In this document: piece after piece, positions 51,860 to 60,578 of the stretch
How positions within the stretch are numbered: position 1 is the stretch's first letter
Layout of the letters: each line of letters begins with the position of its first letter
Assembly: GCF_050389775.1 (NCBI RefSeq)
Contig: NZ_CP177149.1
Location: 81,015-145,014 of the forward strand
DNA from: Marinibacterium sp050389775
GTDB lineage: Bacteria > Pseudomonadota > Alphaproteobacteria > Rhodobacterales > Rhodobacteraceae
Reading direction: 5' to 3'
Length of the DNA: 64,000 nucleotides
The notes under the pieces: generated by a model
The model's database searches: none
Told to the model about the DNA's origin: nothing
Seen by the model: only the letters and a program-made list of their open reading frames with translations
Program-made: the position numbers and the translations under genes

Positions 51860-52360
51860 ATGCCCCGCGATCGCCGCATGTCCCGTATGTTGCACGTGCT
51901 GATCCACATGGACCGGCACGTCGAACGCGCGACGTCTGATCAGATTGCGACGATGGTTTCGACGAATGCCGTGGTGGTACGGCGAATGATGGCCGGTTTG
52001 CGGGACCGGGGGATTGTGACATCGGAAAAGGGCCATGGCGGTGGATGGCGGCTTGCCCGTCCGCTGACGGAGGTGACGTTGCGCGATGTTTACGAAGCTG
52101 TCGGCGCACCGCCCCTTTTCAATTTCGGGTCAGAGGCGGACCCGACCGAATGTCTGGTCGAACGGGCGGTCGACACCAGATTGGATGCAACGCTGAACGA
52201 GGCCGAAGCGCGGTTGCTTGCGGAATTCGCCGAAATCGCTGTCGAAGATTTGGCATTGGATTTTGAACGCCTCCGTAGTCGGCATTTCGATGAAACAGCC
52301 AAGACTGCCGGAGATTGTGACAACACCTGGCACCACGGCGGAAACTCCTGCAAGACCTGA
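51860..52360 (+). CDS. Rrf2-family transcriptional regulator
   Basis: A 166-residue Rrf2 protein with an N-terminal winged HTH (ATSDQIATMVSTNAVVVRRMMAGLRDRGIVTSEKGHGGGWRLARP). The usual Fe-S triad of cysteines is missing; there is one mid-domain Cys in TECLVERAV plus two cysteines in the C-terminal tail (GDCDN and SCKT). That favours thiol-based or ligand sensing over an iron-sulfur sensor. It is divergent from the flavoprotein operon, and operator-like repeats occupy the gap. Confidence 0.88.
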   Translation: MPRDRRMSRMLHVLIHMDRHVERATSDQIATMVSTNAVVVRRMMAGLRDRGIVTSEKGHGGGWRLARPLTEVTLRDVYEAVGAPPLFNFGSEADPTECLVERAVDTRLDATLNEAEARLLAEFAEIAVEDLALDFERLRSRHFDETAKTAGDCDNTWHHGGNSCKT

Positions 52361-52411
52361 CACGCCAGTCTGTTCGATCGCCATCTGGCGGGAGCTTGCA
52401 GACGGTCCGCT

Positions 52412-53455
52412 CTATGCCGACCGCCGCCGAACGAGCTTTCCGGGTGTCAAATGCCTTACTGCCACTTCGCCCTGATCTTGTGACAGCGACAAAACGGTTT
52501 CGACCGCGAGCCGCGCGACACGGTCATAGTCCTGGGAGACCGTGGTGAGTGCAGGGCAGGTGAACCGTGCCATGGGATGGTCGTCGTGCCCGGCAACCCG
52601 CAGGTCCAAGCCGGGTCCGATCCTCAACCCCGCCTCGAACGCCGCTGCGAGCACGCCGATTGCCAGCCGGTCATTCGCGCAAAGCACGGTATCGCTTGGA
52701 AAACCGCCGCTGGAAAGCGCGTGAAGCGCAGCATCATAGCCCACTTGTTCAAGATCCCAATCCATTCGGCCGACAGGAATAAACTGTGGCCTGTGTCCCA
52801 CCGCCGACACCGCATCGATGTAGTGCTGGCGGCGGCTTCGGCTGGTGGAATTGAATTCCGGCAAGCTCAGGAAACAGGGCGGCGATCCGGTCGCGCATAG
52901 ATAGGATACGATGAGTCCAATGCTCTGCGCGTTGTCGGTGCCAACATACGAGAAGTCTCCGGGCAGATGGGTGTCGAGCAGAACAACCGGAATTTCCGAG
53001 CGCAGTCGACCAAGTTTGGGCTGGTCCGTGTCATCGCCCAAAGGGGCAATGATCACCCCCGACACGCGCAGGGATCGCAGCGTGTCCATCGCCTTGCTTT
53101 CAGAGGCTGCGGACCCGTGGGACCCCAACAGAAACATTCGGTATCCGCCGGCATCAAGCAAAGCTTCGATGCGGCGCACTACATCCTCGAAGAACGGATC
53201 AAGAAGGTTCGGTATAATCACGCCGATGGTTCGCGTCGCATTCCTGTTCTGGTTCTGAGCAAGGAGATTGGGGCGGTAGTCGAGCTTTTCGATGAACTCT
53301 TCGATACGCTTGCGGGTCGTAGGGCGCACGCTGCCCGGATCCTGAAAATATTTTGAGACAGTTGCACGGGCAAGGCCGCTAGCGCGGGCGAATTCGCCCA
53401 TGTTTCGCGGGCGTTGGGGCTCGCTGCTCAGCTCGTCGTCATCCTGGTCGGCCAA
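52412..53455 (-). CDS. LacI-family transcriptional regulator
   Basis: A 347-residue LacI protein: HTH (MGEFARASGLARATVSKYFQDPGSVRPTTRKRIEEFIEKL) and sugar-binding domain (IIPNLLDPFFEDVVRRIEALLDAGGYRMFLLGSHG). TTG at 53455 is preferred because AGGAGG at 53463-53468 stands 7 nt before it; the GTG at 53461 is too close to that signal. The HTH carries VSKY in place of the usual VSR. It is divergent from the sugar ABC operon and should repress it until the sugar binds. Confidence 0.88.
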   Translation of the reverse strand: MADQDDDELSSEPQRPRNMGEFARASGLARATVSKYFQDPGSVRPTTRKRIEEFIEKLDYRPNLLAQNQNRNATRTIGVIIPNLLDPFFEDVVRRIEALLDAGGYRMFLLGSHGSAASESKAMDTLRSLRVSGVIIAPLGDDTDQPKLGRLRSEIPVVLLDTHLPGDFSYVGTDNAQSIGLIVSYLCATGSPPCFLSLPEFNSTSRSRRQHYIDAVSAVGHRPQFIPVGRMDWDLEQVGYDAALHALSSGGFPSDTVLCANDRLAIGVLAAAFEAGLRIGPGLDLRVAGHDDHPMARFTCPALTTVSQDYDRVARLAVETVLSLSQDQGEVAVRHLTPGKLVRRRSA

Positions 53456-53486
53456 ACCCACACCTCCTGAAAAGAGCCTAACGTCA

Positions 53487-53555
53487 TATACGCAAGCACC
53501 TTTTCAAGAGGTCGCGAGTAAAGTCAAATCCACACATTAAATATGCTTGCGTATA
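53487..53555. promoter_or_regulatory. Paired LacI operators upstream of the sugar operon
   Basis: TATACGCAAGCA (53487-53498) and TGCTTGCGTATA (53544-53555) are exact inverted copies, arms 12 bp, 57 bp centre to centre, filling the gap between the lacI-type gene and the binding-protein gene. This is the arrangement expected for two half-operators of one repressor; the -10/-35 elements are likely within or beside them. Confidence 0.55.
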
Positions 53556-53671
53556 GATAAACTAGACACGTGTACATTTTAATGTCATCCTGCGACGAGT
53601 CGGGAACAGGAGCCCGGCGGGAATTCATGGCGCATCGACCCATCGGTGTGTCTGACAGGGAGGATACTGGA

Positions 53672-54634
53672 ATGAAGATCAACAAACGCACGCTGCTTGG
53701 CGCGATGCTTGCCTCGGCCGCATGGATGACGGCCGCACCGGTCATGGCTCAGTCGGGCCCCGTGATCGCAAGCATCGTCTATTCCGGCGATCAGTTCATG
53801 AAGGGGCTTCAACAGGGCATTCGGGAACGTGCGGAACAGGGCGGTGCGACCGTTCTGGAAATCAACATCAACGAGGATCAGGCCAGAGAGGCAGAAGCAA
53901 TCGACACCTACATCGCGCGCGGGGTCGATGCGATTGTGATTGCCCCGCTCTCCGCCACCGGATCCGCGCTTGCGCTTCGGCGGGCCCGGGATGCGGGAAT
54001 TGTCGTCATCGCGCTCAATGGCGGACTGGAGGACACATCGATCGCGGCAGCGACGTTTTCGACGGCAAACACGGACCTCGGCAAAGCGTCAGGCGAGGCG
54101 GCCGCAGACCTTATTCAGATGCGGTTGGGCGGCAAGGCGAACGTCGGTTTGCTGGCATTCGTTTCGGTTCTCCCCGAACAGAGCAACCAGCGAACCGGTG
54201 GCTTCATCGAGGCTGCGGGGCAGGGCAATGCCCTGACCATCGTTTCACAGCAAGACGCCTGGCTGCCGGAAAAGGCCATTGCCGTGGCCAGCGACATGAT
54301 GACGGCCCATCCCGATATCAACGTGATTTTCGCGGCCAACGAAGGCGGCACGATCGGTGCGATGCAGGCCGTCCGGAATGCGGGCCGCGCAGGAGAAGTC
54401 TTTGTGTACGGGATCGACGGTTCCTTGCAATTGGCCAGGGGGCTGTTGGCGGCGGACGATGTTCTGCAAGCGGTGACGGCGCAATCACCGGTCGAAATGG
54501 GCCGGTTGGGCGCGCAGGCCGCTCTTGACGCGCTCGGCGGCGGCACCGTCGCGCTTCATACCGTGGTCCCGGCACTTCCGCTGAACCGCGACGACCGTGC
54601 GGGCGTGGAGGCCTATGCGGCCTCGTTGCGATAG
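53672..54634 (+). CDS. Sugar ABC transporter binding protein (RbsB-like)
   Basis: A 320-residue type-1 periplasmic-binding protein with signal peptide (MKINKRTLLGAMLASAAWMT..., cleavage after VMA). It shows SIVYSGDQFMKGLQQGIRERAEQGG, GVDAIVIAPLSATGSALALRRARDAGI and EVFVYGIDGSLQLARGLL, diagnostic of the ribose/fructose-type family. GGGAGG before ATG at 53672 sets the start; an earlier frame opening is without homology. It is first in the sugar operon and divergent from the LacI regulator. Confidence 0.92.
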   Translation: MKINKRTLLGAMLASAAWMTAAPVMAQSGPVIASIVYSGDQFMKGLQQGIRERAEQGGATVLEININEDQAREAEAIDTYIARGVDAIVIAPLSATGSALALRRARDAGIVVIALNGGLEDTSIAAATFSTANTDLGKASGEAAADLIQMRLGGKANVGLLAFVSVLPEQSNQRTGGFIEAAGQGNALTIVSQQDAWLPEKAIAVASDMMTAHPDINVIFAANEGGTIGAMQAVRNAGRAGEVFVYGIDGSLQLARGLLAADDVLQAVTAQSPVEMGRLGAQAALDALGGGTVALHTVVPALPLNRDDRAGVEAYAASLR

Positions 54635-54655
54635 CCGCGTTCGAGCAGATTAGCA

Positions 54656-54680
54656 GCCTCGCGCGATGTTTACGCGAGGC
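54656..54680 (+). promoter_or_regulatory. Stem-loop between binding-protein and ATPase genes
   Basis: GCCTCGCG (54656-54663) and CGCGAGGC (54673-54680) form a perfect 8-bp stem, loop 9 nt, in a 72-bp gap. Hairpins here stabilise upstream mRNA so that the binding protein is made in excess over membrane subunits in many ABC operons. Confidence 0.6.
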
Positions 54681-54706
54681 CTCAATCTTCCTGGGAGGAG
54701 ATGACA

Positions 54707-56227
54707 ATGCCCGGCGTTGATGTGCGCTTCGAGAAGCTCACGAAACACTATGGTTCGCTGAAAGCATTGGAAAAATTCACGCATCACTTCGATGGTGGAG
54801 AGGTCCATGCCCTGATCGGGAAAAACGGATCCGGCAAGAGCACATTCGTCAGGATGCTGTCGGGCGCGACGAAGCCAACCGCCGGAACCATTTCTCTGAA
54901 CGGTGCGCCGGTCAACCTCGATACGCCCAAAGCGGCTTTGAGTGCTGGTGTCGTCACTGTCTATCAGGAGCTCAGCCTTGTTCCGGGGCTGTCGGTGGCA
55001 GAGAACATTTTCCTCGGCCGGTTGCCAAGGCGCTGCGCCGGGGGATTGATCGACTGGGCAAGGCTGCGACAGCGCGCTGCCGGTTTGCTGAATGACATGG
55101 GGGCAGGGGACATAGATCCCTTGCAAAAGGTCGAAAGCCTGTCCGTCGGCAAGCAGCAAATTGTCGAGATCGTGAAAGCGTCCAGCCTGGACCCCAAGGT
55201 TCTGGTGCTTGATGAACCCACATCAGCGCTGGCCAGTTCCGAAGTCAGTCAGCTTTTCGAGCTTATCAGGACGCTGAGGGCGCGGGGCGTGACGATCATC
55301 TATATTTCGCACCGTCTGGCCGAGCTTCCGCAGATTGCCGACACGGTCACGGCGTTGCGCGATGGTGTATTCGCCGGATCTCTGCCGATTGAGCAGGCCA
55401 CACCGAAAGACATCCTGGATATGATGTTCGGCGACCTGCCGCCCCTGAACAGACCGGCCCGGCGTTTGACCGGGCCTGTCGTGCTGGAGGCCCGGCGTGT
55501 CGCTGCGGCACCCTGGTTCGACGATGTCAGCTTTGCCCTGCGCAAGGGCGAGGTCCTGGGCATCGCCGGGATGCTCGGCGCCGGTCGGACCGAGCTGCTG
55601 CACGGATTGTTCGGCGCACGGGAGTTCGATCGCGGGGCCGTTCTGCTGGGTGGCAAAGACATCACGCACTGCTCTCTGCTCGAACGCAAGAAGCTGGGGC
55701 TCGCATATGCGTCAGAAGACAGAAAACAGGCCGGTCTGTCGATTGATCATTCGATCCATACCAACCTTGTCACCGCCTCATGCAGAACCATCGCGCGCCA
55801 TGGCTTCATTTGGCCACGTCTGGAACGTCCGTTTGTCAACAGGCAAATCGCCGACCTTCACATCAAGGTTTCTGACCCCGCGTTGCCTGTGTCATCTCTA
55901 TCCGGCGGAAATCAGCAAAAAGTGGTGGTCGGCAACTGGTTGAACACCAACCCGCAGGTCCTCTTGCTGGATGAGCCGGGCCGCGGGGTGGACGTGCAGG
56001 CGAAACGCCAAATCTATCAAATCATATGGGAACAGGCGCATAAGGGGCTGTCTGCGATTGTGGTTTCGACCGAACTCGAAGACCTGGCGGAATGCTGCGA
56101 CCGGGTGATCGTCTTGCACAATGGCCGGATCACCGCCGAGTTTTCGGACGCCCGAATCGACCCCAAAGACCTGTATGCGGCAACGATGCCGTCTGTCACG
56201 ACACCCAACTTGAGGGAGGCCGTCTGA
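54707..56227 (+). CDS. Sugar ABC transporter double ATPase (RbsA-like)
   Basis: A 506-residue protein with two ATP-binding modules, typical of CUT2 sugar importers. The N-module has Walker A GKNGSGKST, signature LSVGKQQIVEI and Walker B VLVLDEPTSAL. The C-module has the usual altered Walker A GMLGAGRTE, signature LSGGNQQKVVV and Walker B LLLDEPGRGVDV. The second ATG at 54707 is chosen because GGGAGGAG is 7 nt before it and too close to the first ATG at 54701. It overlaps the permease gene at TGATG. Confidence 0.93.
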   Translation: MPGVDVRFEKLTKHYGSLKALEKFTHHFDGGEVHALIGKNGSGKSTFVRMLSGATKPTAGTISLNGAPVNLDTPKAALSAGVVTVYQELSLVPGLSVAENIFLGRLPRRCAGGLIDWARLRQRAAGLLNDMGAGDIDPLQKVESLSVGKQQIVEIVKASSLDPKVLVLDEPTSALASSEVSQLFELIRTLRARGVTIIYISHRLAELPQIADTVTALRDGVFAGSLPIEQATPKDILDMMFGDLPPLNRPARRLTGPVVLEARRVAAAPWFDDVSFALRKGEVLGIAGMLGAGRTELLHGLFGAREFDRGAVLLGGKDITHCSLLERKKLGLAYASEDRKQAGLSIDHSIHTNLVTASCRTIARHGFIWPRLERPFVNRQIADLHIKVSDPALPVSSLSGGNQQKVVVGNWLNTNPQVLLLDEPGRGVDVQAKRQIYQIIWEQAHKGLSAIVVSTELEDLAECCDRVIVLHNGRITAEFSDARIDPKDLYAATMPSVTTPNLREAV

Positions 56228-57222
56228 TGACCACAGCCACAATCGACCCGACAACCAATCGCGGTTTCAACGTCGCCGAATTCTTGCGCCGGCACTCCAT
56301 GCTGCTGATATTGGCAGCGTTCTACGTTCTGGTCGCATCGACGGCCCGGAATTTCATGACACTCGACAATCAACTGAACATCCTGAGGTCGATTGCCGTG
56401 CCGGGTATCATTGCGTTCGGGATGACGCTGTTGATTATTGTCGGCGAAATTGACCTGTCGGTCGGGTCCATGGTCGCGGTTTCGGGCTGCGTGACTGCCT
56501 GGACGGTCAAATTCCTTTCAAACGGCGCACTTGAACCGTCTGCCCTGATCGTTGTCATCGCGATGTTTGCGGCCATGGCCTGCGCCGCCGCCGTGGGCAT
56601 TTTGAACGGCTTGCTCCGCCAGAAAATCGGTGTGCCGACGTTCATCTCATCGCTCGCGATGATGGCTGCACTGGCCGGTGCTGCCAACCTGATTACCGGC
56701 GGGGCGCCGCTGGAGAGCTTTCCGTCGTGGTATTACGTCATCGGCAGCGGCCGCATATTTCACGTGCCGGTGCCGGTTTATCTTTTGACGATTGCATTTT
56801 TTGCGACAACGATCCTGTCGAAATACACAGCGTTCGGGCGTGAAATCTATGCTGTTGGCGGCAATATCGAAGCCGCGCGCCTGTCGGGTATCAATGTCTG
56901 GCGCACGAAAACGATCTGTCTGATGCTCACCTGCGTTCTGGCTGCGATCGGCGGAATTATCATCTCTTCGCTGATCAATTCGGGAAATTCGACGGTCGCG
57001 CGCGGGCTCGAACTCGAAGTGATCTCAGCCTGTATCATCGGCGGTGTCAGCCTGTTCGGCGGCAAGGGGTCTATCTGGGGGACCTTTGTGGGTGTCCTGT
57101 TCCTGGGTGTACTTTTGAACGCGATGACCCTGTGGGGCTTCAACCCCTATGCACAACAAGTCGTGACGGGTGTGCTGATCCTGGGCGCCGTCTTTGTCAA
57201 TTTCGCCATCGACCGACTTTGA
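56227..57222 (+). CDS. Sugar ABC transporter permease (RbsC-like)
   Basis: A 331-residue CUT2-type permease with about ten hydrophobic helices. It shows GIIAFGMTLLIIVGEIDLSVGSMVAVSG, the EAARLSGI coupling loop and GGVSLFGGKGSIWGTFVGVLFLGVL, typical of RbsC/XylH. It starts inside the stop of the ATPase gene and is followed 15 bp later by a transaldolase gene. Confidence 0.93.
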   Translation: MTTATIDPTTNRGFNVAEFLRRHSMLLILAAFYVLVASTARNFMTLDNQLNILRSIAVPGIIAFGMTLLIIVGEIDLSVGSMVAVSGCVTAWTVKFLSNGALEPSALIVVIAMFAAMACAAAVGILNGLLRQKIGVPTFISSLAMMAALAGAANLITGGAPLESFPSWYYVIGSGRIFHVPVPVYLLTIAFFATTILSKYTAFGREIYAVGGNIEAARLSGINVWRTKTICLMLTCVLAAIGGIIISSLINSGNSTVARGLELEVISACIIGGVSLFGGKGSIWGTFVGVLFLGVLLNAMTLWGFNPYAQQVVTGVLILGAVFVNFAIDRL

Positions 57223-57237
57223 GAGGAGCGTTTGATC

Positions 57238-58203
57238 ATGCCCACTGCACTTCAGTCTTTGCGCGACCATTCGATCCTTGTTGCCGACACCGGGAACATC
57301 AAGGATGTAGAGCGCCTGCGACCACAGGACTGCACCACCAATCCAAGTCTGGTCCTCGCAGCGCTGCGCGATCCGGTTTGTGCCCCGCTGGTCGCGCCTG
57401 ACCTGGAGCGCTGTCGGAGTGCAGGCCGCAGCGAGGCCGAGACCGCTGATTTTCTGACAGCCAGGCTATGCACAACCTTGGCGGAGAAGGTTCCCGGCGT
57501 CGTTTCGATGGAGGTCGATGCAAATCTGTCGTTTGACACGGCAGCGATGGTCCAGAAGGCCCGCGCACTCATCGCCCTGTGCGAGGAAATGGGGCTGGGC
57601 CGTGATCGGCTTCTTATCAAACTGGCCGCGACATGGGAGGGCATCCACGCGGGTGAGATACTGGAGAATGAGGGGACGCGGTGCAATCTGACCCTTGTTT
57701 TCAGCCTTGCCCAGGCAGTCGCATGCGCGCATGCGGGGATCTATCTGATCTCGCCATTCGTTGGCCGGATCACGGACTGGCACGCCGCGCAGTCAGGCAG
57801 AGCCATTGACGTGCAAAATGACCCCGGCGTCGCCTCTGTCAGGCGTATTTTCGAGCATTTCAAATCCCGGGGCATTCCCACAATTGTCATGGCCGCCTCG
57901 TTTCGGACGACCGATCAGGTGCGCGCGCTGGCCGGGTGCGACCGTTTGACGATTGCGCCGAAGCTTCTTGATCAGCTTGCGAAAGATCACACGCCGCTGG
58001 ACCGGCAGCTTTTCATCCCCGATAGGGTTGTTGATCCCGACCCGCTGACGGCGTCGGCGTCGGCGTCGGAATTCCGTTGGCAGATGAATTCCGACGCAAT
58101 GGCCACTGAAAAACTGGCCGAGGGTCTGCGCTCCTTCGACAGGGACCGACGACACCTGCTGGACCTGATTTCCGCACGTCTAAGCGAGGCGGTCCCGTCA
58201 TGA
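57238..58203 (+). CDS. tal: Transaldolase (TalB-type)
   Basis: A 321-residue transaldolase of the classical TalB family. Catalytic Lys is in LLIKLAATWEG, Asp in ADTGN, Glu in SMEVDA, and the phosphate-binding arginines in SPFVGRI and ASFRT are kept, so phosphosugars should be accepted. It would transfer a dihydroxyacetone unit between sugar phosphates. GAGGAG lies 10 nt before ATG at 57238. It stands in a sugar-uptake operon between the permease and a DUF4432 gene; the C-terminal third contains a short (GGCGTC)3 repeat that encodes ASASAS, a benign-looking insertion. Confidence 0.92.
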   Translation: MPTALQSLRDHSILVADTGNIKDVERLRPQDCTTNPSLVLAALRDPVCAPLVAPDLERCRSAGRSEAETADFLTARLCTTLAEKVPGVVSMEVDANLSFDTAAMVQKARALIALCEEMGLGRDRLLIKLAATWEGIHAGEILENEGTRCNLTLVFSLAQAVACAHAGIYLISPFVGRITDWHAAQSGRAIDVQNDPGVASVRRIFEHFKSRGIPTIVMAASFRTTDQVRALAGCDRLTIAPKLLDQLAKDHTPLDRQLFIPDRVVDPDPLTASASASEFRWQMNSDAMATEKLAEGLRSFDRDRRHLLDLISARLSEAVPS

Positions 58204-59306
58204 TGTGCCGAATTCCTTTGGCAAACGCGTTGTTCGACGGGCGGGAAACCACGGTTTTTGAGACACCGGATTGGCAGGTTGTATCGTTCCGCTACCGCAC
58301 TGGCATCGCCGGGCTTCGGATCAGCGGCAGGCATTCAGAAAGCGTGGTACTGCCGTTTCGTGGTCAACAGATCTGGGATCTGCGACTGGGTGGCGAGTCC
58401 GTAGGCATGCGCGGCATGACAGATGAACCCCAGAATAGCGCAACGCTGGCCGACTCCTTTGGGGCGTTTTTCTTTCATTGCGGTCTGATGGGGACCGGGG
58501 CGCCCGGCCCGGGCGACGATTACCCGCAGCATGGTGAACTGCCGCTGGCTGCAATGACAGAGGCATGGCTGGAGTTTGGCGATACGACGGGCCGCGCATT
58601 GACGCTGCGCAGTCGCTACCGTCATGCGAGCTTGTACAAAACGCATTACCTGGCTGAACCTTACATTCGGTTTTCGCCGGACGAGGCACAGATTGCCATT
58701 GGCATAAGGGTCGAAAACCATAGCGGGAACCCCATGCCGTTCCAGTACATGGGCCATCCGAATTTCAGGCCCGTCGATGGCGCGCGGCTCGCCTATTCCG
58801 CACAATACTCGGGAACCTCGGTGCGCCTCCATACAGCTATGCCAGACGAAGATACGTCGGACCCGGGCCGCTTGGCCCTGTTGCAGAAGTTGACGCTAAG
58901 CCCATGCGATCATCACGATATGCCAGCAGGGCAACGCTTTGACCCCGAGGTCGTTTTCGAGATCGATTATCTTTCCGACGCCGACGGTTGGGCGCATTCG
59001 CTCCAACTGCACCCGGATGGCACATCTGACGCGGTCTCGCACCAGACTCAGACCTGCCCACGGGCCTTGCGTTGGATCAGTCGCACGGCAGACATAGATG
59101 CGATTGCCCTTGTCGAACCGGCGACGTCGTGGCTTGGCGGTTTTTCGGCGGAAAAGGCCGCGGGCCGGGTGCCGATCCTTGCGCCCGGAGGCGTGTGGCA
59201 AACGGAGATGCGTATAGAGCGCCTCGACAGGGTGCAAACCACTGAGCGGTTGGCGGAAATCGATGACATCGCGGGGCGAACGAGCCCAAAGAACAGAGAG
59301 CTGTAG
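58200..59306 (+). CDS. DUF4432 (aldose 1-epimerase-like) protein
   Basis: A 368-residue protein of the DUF4432 family, related to galactose mutarotase-type beta-sandwich enzymes. It has GAFFFHCGLMGTGAPGPGDDYPQHGELPLAA and RVENHSGNPMPFQYMGHPNFRPVDGARL, where His residues fit the mutarotase pattern. Members sit beside uncommon sugar pathways and are proposed to epimerise or anomerise sugars, but few are characterised. The ATG overlaps the transaldolase stop by 4 bp. Substrate should be the sugar imported by this operon. Confidence 0.85.
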   Translation: MMCRIPLANALFDGRETTVFETPDWQVVSFRYRTGIAGLRISGRHSESVVLPFRGQQIWDLRLGGESVGMRGMTDEPQNSATLADSFGAFFFHCGLMGTGAPGPGDDYPQHGELPLAAMTEAWLEFGDTTGRALTLRSRYRHASLYKTHYLAEPYIRFSPDEAQIAIGIRVENHSGNPMPFQYMGHPNFRPVDGARLAYSAQYSGTSVRLHTAMPDEDTSDPGRLALLQKLTLSPCDHHDMPAGQRFDPEVVFEIDYLSDADGWAHSLQLHPDGTSDAVSHQTQTCPRALRWISRTADIDAIALVEPATSWLGGFSAEKAAGRVPILAPGGVWQTEMRIERLDRVQTTERLAEIDDIAGRTSPKNREL

Positions 59307-59309
59307 GTC

Positions 59310-60578
59310 ATGTTGTCGAAATCAGACAGGTTTGACGTGTCTCACTGGACCGACCGACGGGGCCACAGGGAGTGGTTGACGCAGCAGGCAGATGCCCTGT
59401 TCGACTTTTTCGACCCTGCCTTCGTTGATCCTGCGGGCGGTTTCCTTGATCTGGACCGGACAGGAACCCCTGCCGGACCCGAGATGCAGGTTCACGCCCT
59501 GCACACAACCGCGCGTGCAGTCCACTGTTTTGCTATCGGCAGCTTGCTCGGCCGGCCGGTGGCTCCGGATGTGGTCGATCACGGCCTGCGGACACTTTGG
59601 GAGCGGCACCGTGATCAGACCCGCGGCGGCTATTTCTGGTCCTTTGCCAAGGAGCAGGCCATCGACGACACCAAACAGGGCTACGGTCACGCGTTCGTTT
59701 TGTTGGCAGCGGCATCGGCCAGGATCGCCGGGCATCCGCTGGCCGACAGGGTGCTCGCAGATGTCTCGGACGTTCTCGACAGGTATTTCTGGGAGGAAAC
59801 CCATGGCGCCATCGCGGAGGAGTTCACGGCCGATTGGCGCCCCATCGACGGTGGGACATATCGTGGCCAGAATTCAAACATGCACCTCACCGAAGCGCTC
59901 ATGGCCGCTTATGAAGCCACCGGAGAGACGGAGTATCTGAACAAGGCCATCCGCATCGCTGAGCGCGTGATTAACCAGGCCGCGCGATCTCGCGGATGGC
60001 GTGTCGCCGAACATTTTTTGGCGGACTGGACAATCGTCGACGACTATTCCCACGACAATGCAATGTTGCGCCCCTCAGGGACGACGCCCGGTCATTGGTT
60101 TGAATGGTCTCGGCTGTTGCTACAGCTCTGGGTCATCAGCGGGCAAGGGTACCCGTGGATGCCAGAAGCGGCGCAGGCATTGTTTCGCAACGCGATGGCC
60201 TATGGCTGGGACGCGGACAATGGCGGCTACTATTATACGCTCGATTGGCAAAACCGGCCGCTTCGGCGCGAAAAGCTCTGGTGGCCCGCAGCAGAGGCCG
60301 CAGCGGCGGCGCATGCACTGAACGCGCTATGCCCGCATTCGGATTGGGAAGCTGCCTATCGTCAGACCTGGGACCTGATCGAAGGGCACTACATCGACTC
60401 GAAGTATGGCGGATGGCACGAGGAACTGTCCGAAGACCTCCGCCCCGCATTCTCTATTTTTCCCGGCAAGTCCGACCTTTACCATGCGCTGCAAGCCTGT
60501 CTTACGCCGCTGTTCCCGGTCGAAGGCACGCTGACGCGGGCCATCCAAAACCATCTTTTCAGCGAGATTTCATCATGA
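59310..60578 (+). CDS. AGE-family aldose-ketose isomerase (YihS/mannose isomerase-like)
   Basis: A 422-residue alpha/alpha-barrel enzyme of the N-acylglucosamine 2-epimerase superfamily. It matches the YihS/mannose isomerase branch, with YRGQNSNMHLTEAL, RVAEHFLADW, GTTPGHWFEWSRLLLQL, WWPAAEA and KSDLYHALQA, in which the active-site His residues and the tryptophan-lined pocket fall. It would interconvert an aldose with a 2-ketose, for example mannose to fructose or sulfoquinovose to its ketose. The specific sugar is not readable. It starts 3 bp after DUF4432 and its stop overlaps the alpha/beta hydrolase gene by 4 bp. Confidence 0.87.
   Translation: MLSKSDRFDVSHWTDRRGHREWLTQQADALFDFFDPAFVDPAGGFLDLDRTGTPAGPEMQVHALHTTARAVHCFAIGSLLGRPVAPDVVDHGLRTLWERHRDQTRGGYFWSFAKEQAIDDTKQGYGHAFVLLAAASARIAGHPLADRVLADVSDVLDRYFWEETHGAIAEEFTADWRPIDGGTYRGQNSNMHLTEALMAAYEATGETEYLNKAIRIAERVINQAARSRGWRVAEHFLADWTIVDDYSHDNAMLRPSGTTPGHWFEWSRLLLQLWVISGQGYPWMPEAAQALFRNAMAYGWDADNGGYYYTLDWQNRPLRREKLWWPAAEAAAAAHALNALCPHSDWEAAYRQTWDLIEGHYIDSKYGGWHEELSEDLRPAFSIFPGKSDLYHALQACLTPLFPVEGTLTRAIQNHLFSEISS

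Noticed and set aside
58050..58067. (GGCGTC)3 tandem repeat in the transaldolase gene
   Set aside because: Only three units, in frame (ASASAS), at a variable loop position; unlikely to be phase-variable or a regulatory element.
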